A DNA stretch of 6,361 nt from Candidatus Shapirobacteria bacterium (GTDB lineage Bacteria; Patescibacteriota; Microgenomatia; UBA12405): positions 1-6,361 of the forward strand of contig JAQVQI010000033.1 in the NCBI GenBank assembly GCA_028701645.1. The letters run 5' to 3'. The position numbers and the translations under genes are program-made. Under the pieces are notes generated by a model. That model saw only the letters and a program-made list of their open reading frames with translations. It was not told the DNA's origin and made no database searches. Numbering within the stretch: the stretch's first letter is position 1; the number at the start of each line of letters is the position of its first letter. This document shows, one piece after another, positions 1 to 4,601 of the stretch.

Positions 1-1
1 T

Positions 2-229
2 CATAGCAATGAAAAACTTACTAAAGCTGGACAATCTCGACATCGAGGTATTCGACCAACAGTCCGAGGAGTCGCTCAAAATCCACACTCACATCCACAT
101 GGAGGCGGTGAAGGACGAAGCTCTATTGGTATGCATCCCAAAACTAAATGGGGTAAACCAGCTTTTAGAAGAACAAGAAAACACAAAAAAGCATCCAATA
201 AATTAATTGTTCAACGGAGGAAAAAGTAA
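2..229 (+). CDS. rplB: Large subunit ribosomal protein L2 (uL2), C-terminal 75 residues, 5' truncated by window edge
   Basis: L2 binds 23S rRNA near the peptidyl transferase centre and helps join the subunits. Only the C-terminal end is present. It is read from base 2 (base 1 ends the preceding codon) to a TAA at 227-229. The visible signatures are GIRPTVRG at fragment residues 16-23, then NPHSHPHGGGEGR at 27-39. The latter is the universally conserved loop that holds the histidine equivalent to E. coli His229, implicated in peptidyl transfer. A basic tail ending LIVQRRKK follows, as in other L2 proteins. The Arg-Arg codons near the end (cgg agg) create a GGAGG at 216-220 that resembles a Shine-Dalgarno sequence, but the next gene starts 50 bases after the stop. 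Five of the ten Arg codons in the fragment are CGA. Identification is very secure. Confidence 0.97.
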   Translation, partial: HSNEKLTKAGQSRHRGIRPTVRGVAQNPHSHPHGGGEGRSSIGMHPKTKWGKPAFRRTRKHKKASNKLIVQRRKK

Positions 230-241
230 GTTTTGTTTACG

Positions 242-276
242 ATTGTAAATTGTAAATTGAAAATTGAAAATTAACT
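242..276 (+). repeat. 7-base tandem repeat in the rplB-rpsS spacer
   Basis: Five consecutive 7-base units run attgtaa, attgtaa, attgaaa, attgaaa, attaact, filling most of the 50-base spacer and ending 3 bases before the rpsS ATG. The first two units are identical, the next two differ from them by one base, and the last is degenerate. No Shine-Dalgarno sequence or stable hairpin is visible here. Its function is unknown. It may be slippage-generated filler or part of the 5' region of rpsS. The period differs from the 8-base units in the later spacers. Confidence 0.75.
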
Positions 277-279
277 TAT

Positions 280-552
280 ATGTCTAGAAGTTCTACCAAA
301 GGTCCATATATCGATAAAAATATAATGGATAAAATCAGCAAAGGTGGCAATCAAGTTATTAAAACTTATGCCCGACGTAGCTCCATTGCTCCAGAATTTG
401 TTGGTAAAAATTTTGATGTTCATAATGGTAAAAAATTTATTAATGTTTATGTTACCGAAGATATGGTAGGTCATAAATTTGGTGAATTTTCACCCTCCCG
501 AACATTCAAGGGACATGGGCGTGTAGTTAAAAGAGTTATTGAAAAAACGTAA
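280..552 (+). CDS. rpsS: Small subunit ribosomal protein S19 (uS19)
   Basis: S19 sits in the head of the 30S subunit with S13, close to the A-site tRNA. The 90-residue length matches the family (92 in E. coli). Family motifs in order are SRSSTKGPYID at 2-12, the basic YARRSSI at 30-36, VHNGKKF at 47-53, and the hallmark VTEDMVGHKFGEFSPSRTFKGH at 58-79. The ATG at 280 gives the standard S19 N-terminus, so the start is secure although no Shine-Dalgarno sequence lies directly upstream. The TAA stop is followed after 7 bases by rplV. The gene is unremarkable in composition. Confidence 0.97.
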   Translation: MSRSSTKGPYIDKNIMDKISKGGNQVIKTYARRSSIAPEFVGKNFDVHNGKKFINVYVTEDMVGHKFGEFSPSRTFKGHGRVVKRVIEKT

Positions 553-559
553 AAAAAAT

Positions 560-1060
560 ATGGCAAAAGTTATTAAAAAAACTACTATTACTAAAAAAAC
601 TCCAATTACTAAAGTTGTTAAAAAGACAACTCCTGTTAAAGTCGAAAAACCAGTCGACAAAAAGGCCGTAAGCAAAGTCGAAGTAAAACCGGTTATTAAG
701 ACAGAGTCAACCATCCAATTGGTTAAATTCGTTAATAAAAATATCCAAATTTCTCCTCGTAAATTGCGTCTTCTAGTTGATGAAGTTCGAAAACTGTCTC
801 CAGTAGAAGCTCTCAATCGAGTTAAATTTATCAATACAAAATCAGCTAGAATTTTGGTTCAAGCACTTAAAAACGTAATTGCTGACGCTAAAAATAATTT
901 TAAATTAGACACAAATTCATTAAAATTTGATACTATCAAAGCCGACGAAGCTATAAAAATAAAACGTATGGATAAATCTCACGGCTCACATTTTGCTCGC
1001 GGGCTTATCCAAAAACGACATAGCCGACTTGTCATAATTGTTAAAGGAGTAAATAAATAA
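560..1060 (+). CDS. rplV: Large subunit ribosomal protein L22 (uL22) with a Lys/Thr/Val-rich N-terminal extension
   Basis: L22 spans the 50S subunit, and its beta-hairpin lines the narrow part of the nascent-peptide exit tunnel. The ATG at 560 gives 166 residues against about 110 in E. coli. The conserved domain begins near residue 51 and shows ISPRKLRLLVDEVR at 64-77 and the hairpin approach DEAIKIKR ending at R136. Residues 1-50 form a low-complexity extension rich in Lys, Thr, Val and Pro, partly built from an 18-base tandem duplication (578-613). The hairpin tip (137-150) lacks the usual PRAxGRA sequence and appears two residues longer. An in-frame TTG at 539 could add seven residues but lies inside rpsS. 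The ATG just after the rpsS stop matches the style of neighbouring junctions. No clear Shine-Dalgarno sequence precedes it. The identity is secure, the exact start slightly less so. Confidence 0.94.
   Translation: MAKVIKKTTITKKTPITKVVKKTTPVKVEKPVDKKAVSKVEVKPVIKTESTIQLVKFVNKNIQISPRKLRLLVDEVRKLSPVEALNRVKFINTKSARILVQALKNVIADAKNNFKLDTNSLKFDTIKADEAIKIKRMDKSHGSHFARGLIQKRHSRLVIIVKGVNK
578..613 (+). repeat. 18-base tandem duplication coding the L22 N-terminal extension
   Basis: Two adjacent in-frame 18-base units (578-595 and 596-613) match at 16 of 18 positions and encode KTTITK and KTPITK. A third, more degenerate KKTTPVK follows. The duplication shows how part of the non-conserved L22 extension probably arose, by in-frame repeat expansion that kept a basic character. 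Confidence 0.7.
1043..1049 (+). promoter_or_regulatory. Shine-Dalgarno sequence for rpsC (AAAGGAG)
   Basis: AAAGGAG lies in the last codons of rplV (Lys-Gly-Val), 13 bases before the rpsC ATG at 1063. The match to the anti-Shine-Dalgarno is good but the spacing is longer than usual. It is one of only three clear ribosome binding sites in the window. Confidence 0.55.
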
Positions 1061-1062
1061 AT

Positions 1063-1704
1063 ATGGGCCAAAAGGTTAATCCAATCAGCTTTAGACTTGA
1101 AACTGTCAAAAACAGTCCAGAATGGCAGTCTAGTTGGTTTGCAAATTCCAGAAAATATCCAATTCTTCTTCTAGAAGATAAAAATATTCGTGATTTTATA
1201 CAAAAAAGATTATATTCTGCTGGAATTGTAAATATTAGAATTGAAAGATCAGTTAAAAAGATAAAGATTTTAATAGTCGTTTCTCGACCAGGATTAGTAA
1301 TCGGTCGTGGTGGTAAAGAGTTGGAAGCCTTAAAAAAAGAAATTCAAAAGCTATTATCAAAATCAAATGGCAAACAATCAATTGAAATTCAAGTCGAAGA
1401 GTTTAAACATGCAGATCTTTCTGCTAAGTTAGTCGCTGAAAAAATTGCTTATCAATTGACCAAAAGAATGCCATATCGTCGAGTGGTTTTGTCTGCTATC
1501 GAAAAATGTATGTCCTCTGGTACCAAAGGTGTTAAAGTAGTTCTCTCGGGTCGTATTAACGGTGCCGAAATTGGTCGTCGCGAAAAATTCTCTGAAGGAA
1601 AAATTCCTTTAAGTACTATTAGATCAAAGATTGATTATTTCGAATGTCCATCTCTTACCAGGTCTGGATATATTGGAGTTAAAGTTTATCTTTGTTTAAT
1701 CTAA
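1063..1704 (+). CDS. rpsC: Small subunit ribosomal protein S3 (uS3)
   Basis: S3 lies at the mRNA entry tunnel of the 30S subunit and, with S4 and S5, contributes to unwinding of structured mRNA. The 213 residues begin with the diagnostic MGQKVNPISFRL. A type-2 KH domain follows, with VIGRGGKELEALKKEI at 79-94 (GRGG loop 81-84). The C-terminal domain carries GVKVVLSGRINGAEIGRREKF and GKIPLSTIRSKIDY. It is shorter than E. coli S3 (233) because the variable tail after IGVKVYLCLI is missing. Arg139 and Arg140 correspond to E. coli helicase residues Arg131 and Arg132, but the position matching Lys135 is Leu143. The start is fixed by the conserved N-terminus; it lies 2 bases after rplV. A 25-base spacer separates it from rplP. 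Confidence 0.97.
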   Translation: MGQKVNPISFRLETVKNSPEWQSSWFANSRKYPILLLEDKNIRDFIQKRLYSAGIVNIRIERSVKKIKILIVVSRPGLVIGRGGKELEALKKEIQKLLSKSNGKQSIEIQVEEFKHADLSAKLVAEKIAYQLTKRMPYRRVVLSAIEKCMSSGTKGVKVVLSGRINGAEIGRREKFSEGKIPLSTIRSKIDYFECPSLTRSGYIGVKVYLCLI

Positions 1705-1729
1705 TATTTTATAACTTTATAACTAATAT
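1705..1729 (+). repeat. 8-base degenerate tandem repeat with TATAACT before rplP
   Basis: The whole spacer is three 8-base units (tattttat, aactttat, aactaata) plus one base. The repeat produces TATAAC twice, at 1710-1715 and 1718-1723. The second ends 6 bases before the rplP ATG. There is no Shine-Dalgarno sequence. The motif resembles a sigma-70 -10 element placed for a leaderless transcript, but it may simply be repeat sequence. Confidence 0.6.
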
Positions 1730-2131
1730 ATGTTACAACCTAGTCGAACAAAATATCGAAAACAATTCCGAGGTAAAATGCGTGGCAATTCCAAGGGAAA
1801 TTTAGTTTCTTTCGGAGAATATGGCTTAAAAAGCCTAGATTGTGGCTGGATTACCGCTAATCAACTCGAATCGGCTCGACGTGCAATTTCACACGAAACC
1901 AAACGAAGTGGCCGTGTCTGGGTAAGAATATTTCCTGATAAACCAATTACTCAAAAGGGAACTGGAACCATGGGTGCTGGCAAAGGTGATGTTAAAGGTT
2001 ACGTGGCTGTGGTCAAACCAGGTAGAGTAATGTTTGAAGTTTCTGGAATTACCAAAGAACAAGCAGAAGTGGCTTTAAAATTAGCCTCAGCCAAATTACC
2101 AGTTAGATGTAAAGTAATTGTTAAAAAATAG
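1730..2131 (+). CDS. rplP: Large subunit ribosomal protein L16 (uL16)
   Basis: L16 binds near the A-site and the peptidyl transferase centre and is a late-assembling protein that helps position tRNA. The 133 residues (136 in E. coli) start with the family-typical MLQPSRTKYRKQFRG. They continue with SFGEYGLKSL at 27-36, ESARRAISHETKRSGRVWVRIFPDKPIT at 47-74, and MGAGKGDVKGYVAVVKPGRVMFEVSGI after residue 80. The loop before MGAGKG is one residue shorter than in E. coli, and the highly conserved Arg (E. coli Arg81, a hydroxylation target there) is Thr80 here. This is the only gene in the window ending in TAG. It is followed after 11 bases by rpmC. No Shine-Dalgarno sequence precedes the ATG, but the conserved N-terminus fixes the start. 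Confidence 0.97.
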   Translation: MLQPSRTKYRKQFRGKMRGNSKGNLVSFGEYGLKSLDCGWITANQLESARRAISHETKRSGRVWVRIFPDKPITQKGTGTMGAGKGDVKGYVAVVKPGRVMFEVSGITKEQAEVALKLASAKLPVRCKVIVKK

Positions 2132-2142
2132 GGGTAGCTTTT

Positions 2143-2346
2143 ATGAAAAAAACTGATAAAATTTCCTACAGACAAAAAAGTTCAGACGAACTTAAGAAAG
2201 ATCTTCTAGAATTACGAAAGACTTTAATTGAAACCAATGCAAAATATGCCACTGGTAATCAAAAAGATAGTTCTATTTTTGTCAAAACTAAACGAAAAAT
2301 TGCGCTAATATTAACTCTTTTATCCGAAAAAGAAAATGAAAAATAA
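2143..2346 (+). CDS. rpmC: Large subunit ribosomal protein L29 (uL29)
   Basis: L29 is a small two-helix protein at the outer rim of the exit tunnel, next to L23, where nascent-chain factors dock. The 67 residues show the family pattern: SSDELKKDLLELRKTLIETNAKYATGNQ (near 13-40), then SSIFVKTKRKIALILTLLSEKE. Length is normal. The ATG lies 11 bases after rplP; AGGGG at 2130-2134 is at most a weak ribosome binding site. The last 11 bases overlap the start of rpsQ, so the two are probably translationally coupled, as is usual for this pair. Confidence 0.94.
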   Translation: MKKTDKISYRQKSSDELKKDLLELRKTLIETNAKYATGNQKDSSIFVKTKRKIALILTLLSEKENEK

Positions 2347-2605
2347 AATTAATAATACTGGAAAAACATTTATCGGACAAGTTGTCTCTGACAAAATGTC
2401 TGATACTATTGTAGTTTCTTTGGAATATACCAGTCGACATCCTATCTATCAAAAAATTGTTACTAAAAATAAAAATATTTATTCAAACAACAATCTATCT
2501 GCCAAAATTGGCGATATTGTAAAAATAAGAGAAACTAGACCAATAAGTAAATTAAAAAGATTTACTACTATCGAAATTATTAAAAAAGCCGTTCGATCTT
2601 TATAA
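2336..2605 (+). CDS. rpsQ: Small subunit ribosomal protein S17 (uS17)
   Basis: S17 is an OB-fold primary binder of 16S rRNA in the 30S body. The 89 residues carry GQVVSDKMSDTIVVSLEY at 14-31, RHPIYQKIVTKNK at 34-46, and IGDIVKIRETRPISKLKRF at 58-76, all hallmarks of the family. The loop that normally reads like HDEnn is SNNNLS here (50-55), about one residue shorter and without the His-Asp pair. The ATG at 2336 overlaps the end of rpmC by 11 bases in another frame. It is the last gene of the S10 block. The final codons run into an 8-base-repeat sequence (2597-2612). Confidence 0.95.
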   Translation: MKNKINNTGKTFIGQVVSDKMSDTIVVSLEYTSRHPIYQKIVTKNKNIYSNNNLSAKIGDIVKIRETRPISKLKRFTTIEIIKKAVRSL

Positions 2606-2685
2606 CTTTATTTCAAGAGAACCAATCAAAAATATTTTCTAAAAATAAAGCGAAACAAAAAATTTAAATTTTTTATAACTCAATT
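2606..2685 (+). promoter_or_regulatory. S10/spc boundary spacer with AT palindrome and TATAAC
   Basis: At 80 bases this is the longest gap in the window and separates the classical S10 and spc blocks. It opens with the second unit of a short 8-base repeat that starts inside rpsQ (tctttata, actttatt; 2597-2612). It holds a perfect 18-base AT-only palindrome at 2657-2674 (six A, TTT, AAA, six T). It ends with TATAAC at 2674-2679, 6 bases before the rplN ATG. No GC-rich terminator stem, no convincing -35 box and no Shine-Dalgarno sequence are visible. A promoter for the spc genes is plausible but unproven. Confidence 0.35.
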
Positions 2686-3054
2686 ATGATTCAATTAAGA
2701 AGTATCATCAAACCAGCAGATAACTGTGGCGCTAGAAGTGTTCAAGTTATCCATGTCTACAAGGGCCATTTCCATAAAAAAGGCTCTATTGGCGATATTG
2801 TTTTAGCGGTAGTCAAAGATGCCATTCCAAATGGTTTAGTTAAAAAGAAAGAAAAAGTCAAAATGGTGATCATCCGTACCAAAAAAGAATTCGGTCGAGA
2901 TGATGGTTCATATATCCGATTTAGTGACAATGCTGGTGTCGTTATTGATTCTCAAAAGAATCCTCGTGGAACTCGTATTTTTGGACCAGTTGCTAGAGAA
3001 ATTAAAGATTTAGGATTTAACAAAATCGCTTCCATGGCTCAGGAGGTTTATTAA
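2686..3054 (+). CDS. rplN: Large subunit ribosomal protein L14 (uL14)
   Basis: L14 lies at the subunit interface of the 50S, contacting L19 and 16S rRNA, and is where the silencing factor RsfS binds. The 122 residues equal the usual length. Motifs are MIQLRSIIKPADNCGARSVQ at 1-20 (the family normally has ADNSGAR; here Cys14 replaces Ser), GDIVLAVVKDAIPNGLVKKKEKVKMVIIRTKK in the middle, DDGSYIRFSDNAGVVID, and the C-terminal GTRIFGPVAREIKDLGFNKIASMAQEVY. The conserved N-terminus fixes the start despite the lack of a Shine-Dalgarno sequence. It is the first gene of the spc block. Its 3' end contains the strong ribosome binding site of rplX, with one base between the genes. Confidence 0.97.
   Translation: MIQLRSIIKPADNCGARSVQVIHVYKGHFHKKGSIGDIVLAVVKDAIPNGLVKKKEKVKMVIIRTKKEFGRDDGSYIRFSDNAGVVIDSQKNPRGTRIFGPVAREIKDLGFNKIASMAQEVY
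3041..3047 (+). promoter_or_regulatory. Shine-Dalgarno sequence for rplX (AGGAGGT)
   Basis: AGGAGGT is a full match to the anti-Shine-Dalgarno consensus. It lies within the final codons of rplN (Gln-Glu-Val), 8 bases before the rplX ATG at 3056. It is the best-placed ribosome binding site in the window and shows that the organism can use canonical Shine-Dalgarno initiation. Confidence 0.8.
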
Positions 3055-3055
3055 T

Positions 3056-3400
3056 ATGAAAATTTTAAAAGGAGATAAAGTTAAGGTTATTATTGGCAAA
3101 GACAAAGGTCGTGAAGGTGAAGTTATCAAAAGCTTCCCTAAAAAATCTACTTTGGTTGTCAAGGGTTTAAATATTTTTAAAAAACATATTAAACCATCTC
3201 AAAACCAACCAGGGAAAATTGTCGAAAAAGAACGTCCTCTCTATATTTCAAAATTAATTTTAATTTGCCCAGAATGTAAAAAGCCTACTCGAGTTGGTTA
3301 TAAGATCGATAAATCTGGGGCAAAATATAGAATTTGTAAAAAATGTCAATCAATCATTAATTCTTCAAAAAGCACTTCAGTTTCAACAAGTAAAAAATAA
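3056..3400 (+). CDS. rplX: Large subunit ribosomal protein L24 (uL24), zinc-ribbon form
   Basis: L24 is an early assembly initiator that binds the 5' part of 23S rRNA near the exit tunnel. The 114 residues begin with the KOW motif GDKVKVIIGKDKGREGEVI at 6-24, followed by VVKGLNIFKKHIKPSQ at 34-49. The C-terminal part has two CxxC pairs, Cys71/Cys74 and Cys94/Cys97, in the context CPECKKPTRVGYKI and ICKKCQ. This probably binds zinc; many bacterial L24 proteins have it but E. coli L24 does not. A Ser/Thr/Lys-rich tail of about 14 residues ends the protein. The start is supported by the strong Shine-Dalgarno sequence. rplE follows after 2 bases. Confidence 0.96.
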   Translation: MKILKGDKVKVIIGKDKGREGEVIKSFPKKSTLVVKGLNIFKKHIKPSQNQPGKIVEKERPLYISKLILICPECKKPTRVGYKIDKSGAKYRICKKCQSIINSSKSTSVSTSKK

Positions 3401-3402
3401 AT

Positions 3403-3954
3403 ATGTTAAAAACAATCATTCAAACTACTGTAAAAAACGATTTAGTTACTCAATTGGGTAAGAAAAGAAATGTCCTTTCTATTCCTCGACTTGGAAAAAT
3501 TGTAGTTAATTATCGAGTTGCTGAAGCCCGCGAAAGTCAAGAATCTCTAACCTCTGCCACCGAAGAGCTAACTGCTATTACCGGTCAAAAACCACAATTA
3601 TGTAAAGCTAAAAAAGCTGTTTCGTCTTTTAAAATCAGACAATATGATCCCTTAGCTCTAAAAGTTACCCTCAGGGGAGGTCGAATGTATGATTTCGTAG
3701 AAAAGTTGTTTAACATTGTTTTACCTCGTCTCCGTGATTTTAAAGGTATGAGTCTCACTGCTTTTGATAATTCTGGCAATTATAACTTAACAATTAAAGA
3801 TCAAACTTTGTTCCCTGAAATCAATTTAGACAAAGTAAACAAAATTAGATCAGTCCAAATCACTCTAAATATTAATGCCACTTCAAAAGATGAGGCAAAA
3901 ATGTTATTATCAACCCTAGGTTTTCCTTTCGAGAAAAATGGAGGTTCAAACTAA
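3403..3954 (+). CDS. rplE: Large subunit ribosomal protein L5 (uL5)
   Basis: L5 binds 5S rRNA and contacts the P-site tRNA and S13 through the central protuberance. The 183 residues (179 in E. coli) show SIPRLGKIVVNYRVAEA at 26-42 (more often IPRxxKIxxNxGVGEA), TGQKPQLCKAKKAVSSFKIRQ at 60-80, KVTLRGGRMYDF at 87-98, PRLRDFKGMS at 108-117, FDNSGNY at 121-127 and LFPEI at 136-140. The end TLGFPFEKNGGSN is the usual LGFPF tail. No Shine-Dalgarno sequence precedes the ATG, which lies 2 bases after rplX. The codons for the Gly-Gly near the end contain GGAGGT (3940-3945), 9 bases before the end of the stop codon. Confidence 0.97.
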   Translation: MLKTIIQTTVKNDLVTQLGKKRNVLSIPRLGKIVVNYRVAEARESQESLTSATEELTAITGQKPQLCKAKKAVSSFKIRQYDPLALKVTLRGGRMYDFVEKLFNIVLPRLRDFKGMSLTAFDNSGNYNLTIKDQTLFPEINLDKVNKIRSVQITLNINATSKDEAKMLLSTLGFPFEKNGGSN

Positions 3955-3989
3955 AGCGCTAAAGCTCTAACACTCTAACGCACTCACTT
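3951..3989 (+). repeat. 8-base tandem repeat (CTAA-leading units) between rplE and rpsZ
   Basis: Units of 8 bases begin in the rplE stop region: ctaaagcg, ctaaagct, ctaacact, ctaacgca, then a degenerate ctcactta that runs into the rpsZ ATG. The array fills the 35-base spacer and is visibly less AT-rich than the other spacers. It separates a GGAGGT at 3940-3945 from the rpsZ start by 44 bases. Without the array the distance would be 9 bases. Confidence 0.75.
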
Positions 3990-4175
3990 ATGGCTACAAC
4001 TGCAAAAATAGTTCGAGAACAAAAAAAATTAAAATATAGCGTCCGACATCGCAATCGTTGCGCTATTTGCGGCCGACCCCGCGGTTTTATTCGTTTATTT
4101 GGCATCTGTCGACTTTGTTTCCGCAAGTTGGCTCAACAAGGAGTATTACCTGGTGTCAAAAAATCAAGTTGGTAA
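3990..4175 (+). CDS. rpsZ: Small subunit ribosomal protein S14, zinc-binding short form (uS14, type Z)
   Basis: S14 is a 30S head protein that contacts 16S rRNA near S3, S10 and S19. The 61-residue length and the C4 zinc site identify the short zinc-dependent type: Cys24 and Cys27 in NRCAICGRPRGFIR, Cys40 and Cys43 in GICRLCFR. The C-terminus GVLPGVKKSSW, with its final Trp, is the family signature. The long non-zinc form of E. coli (101 residues) is not present here. The conserved N-terminus supports the ATG at 3990 (MATTAKIVREQKK), although no ribosome binding site lies within 40 bases. rpsH starts 4 bases after the stop. Four of its nine Arg codons are CGA. Confidence 0.97.
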   Translation: MATTAKIVREQKKLKYSVRHRNRCAICGRPRGFIRLFGICRLCFRKLAQQGVLPGVKKSSW

Positions 4176-4179
4176 AATT

Positions 4180-4569
4180 ATGTTGCAATCATTTCCTATA
4201 GATTTTTTAATTAGAATCAAAAATGCTTCAAGAGCCGGTCAGAAAAAAATGACCGCTCCTTCATCAAAGTTTTGTGTCAGTATTGCTGATTTGCTTAAAA
4301 GATATCGATATATCGCTGATTATTCAGTTAGTGATGATTCAAAAAAGAAAATAACTTTAGAATTAATCTATCAATCTAATAGTCCTAAAATTTCTGAAAT
4401 AAAAATATTTTCTAAACCAGGTCGACGGATTTATGGAAAAGTAACTCAGTTGCCTTGGGGAAAAACTCCTTATTCATTAATAATTGTCTCTACTTCAAAA
4501 GGACTTATGTCTCAAAAAGAAGCTAAAACTAAAAAGCTTGGCGGAGAGATTATTGCCGAAATTTATTAA
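4180..4569 (+). CDS. rpsH: Small subunit ribosomal protein S8 (uS8)
   Basis: S8 binds the central domain of 16S rRNA and in E. coli also represses the spc operon by binding its mRNA. From the ATG at 4180 the protein is 129 residues, against 130 in E. coli. Motifs are PIDFLIRIKNAS at 6-17, APSSKFCVSIADLLK, FSKPGRRIYGKV, and the rRNA-binding IIVSTSKGLM (STSKG at 104-108) followed by KKLGGEIIAEIY at the end. An in-frame TTG at 4099 would add 27 residues overlapping rpsZ and matches nothing in the family, so I reject it. There are 4 bases to rpsZ, suggesting coupled translation, and a 32-base repeat-like spacer before rplF. Confidence 0.96.
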   Translation: MLQSFPIDFLIRIKNASRAGQKKMTAPSSKFCVSIADLLKRYRYIADYSVSDDSKKKITLELIYQSNSPKISEIKIFSKPGRRIYGKVTQLPWGKTPYSLIIVSTSKGLMSQKEAKTKKLGGEIIAEIY

Positions 4570-4601
4570 CTCTCTATTTTAAACTTTATAACTAAATAAT
4601 T
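4568..4601 (+). repeat. 8-base degenerate repeat with TATAACT before rplF
   Basis: The spacer contains aactctct (4568-4575), a 6-base remnant, then aactttat (4582-4589) and aactaaat (4590-4597). The units match those before rplP, and aactctct is close to a unit of the rpsZ spacer (aacactct at 3969-3976 in shifted register). TATAAC at 4587-4592 lies 9 bases before the rplF ATG. There is no Shine-Dalgarno sequence. Confidence 0.5.

Noticed and set aside
9..206. ATG-initiated open frame on the + strand
   Set aside because: It is a different frame of the rplB 3' end. The frame starting at base 2 encodes the unmistakable L2 sequence with HPHGGGEGR, and the 9-206 translation resembles nothing.
242..276. 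CRISPR-like or mobile element origin for the spacer repeats
   Set aside because: Units of 7-8 bases without unique spacers, flanking target duplications or coding capacity do not fit a CRISPR array or an insertion sequence. They are simple tandem repeats.
539..559. TTG at 539 as an upstream start for rplV
   Set aside because: It would add MKKRKKN and overlap rpsS. The ATG at 560, placed just after the rpsS stop, fits the pattern of the other junctions better. It is not formally excluded, since AAGAG lies shortly before the TTG.
271..834. Open frames on the - strand at 271-474 and 490-834
   Set aside because: They are antisense to rpsS and rplV, arising from AT-rich coding sequence with no recognisable protein features beyond hydrophobic complements of Lys-rich codons.
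2606..2685. Rho-independent terminator after rpsQ
   Set aside because: There is a T-run at 2669-2674, but the only inverted repeat is AT-only and the T-run is part of it. No GC-containing stem precedes the T-run.
3263..3360. L24 C-terminal zinc ribbon as a fusion with another protein
   Set aside because: Two CxxC pairs in this position are a normal feature of many bacterial L24 proteins, so no fusion needs to be invoked.
4099..4179. TTG at 4099 as start of rpsH
   Set aside because: The extra 27 residues overlap rpsZ and have no counterpart in S8. The ATG at 4180 gives the standard length and N-terminus.
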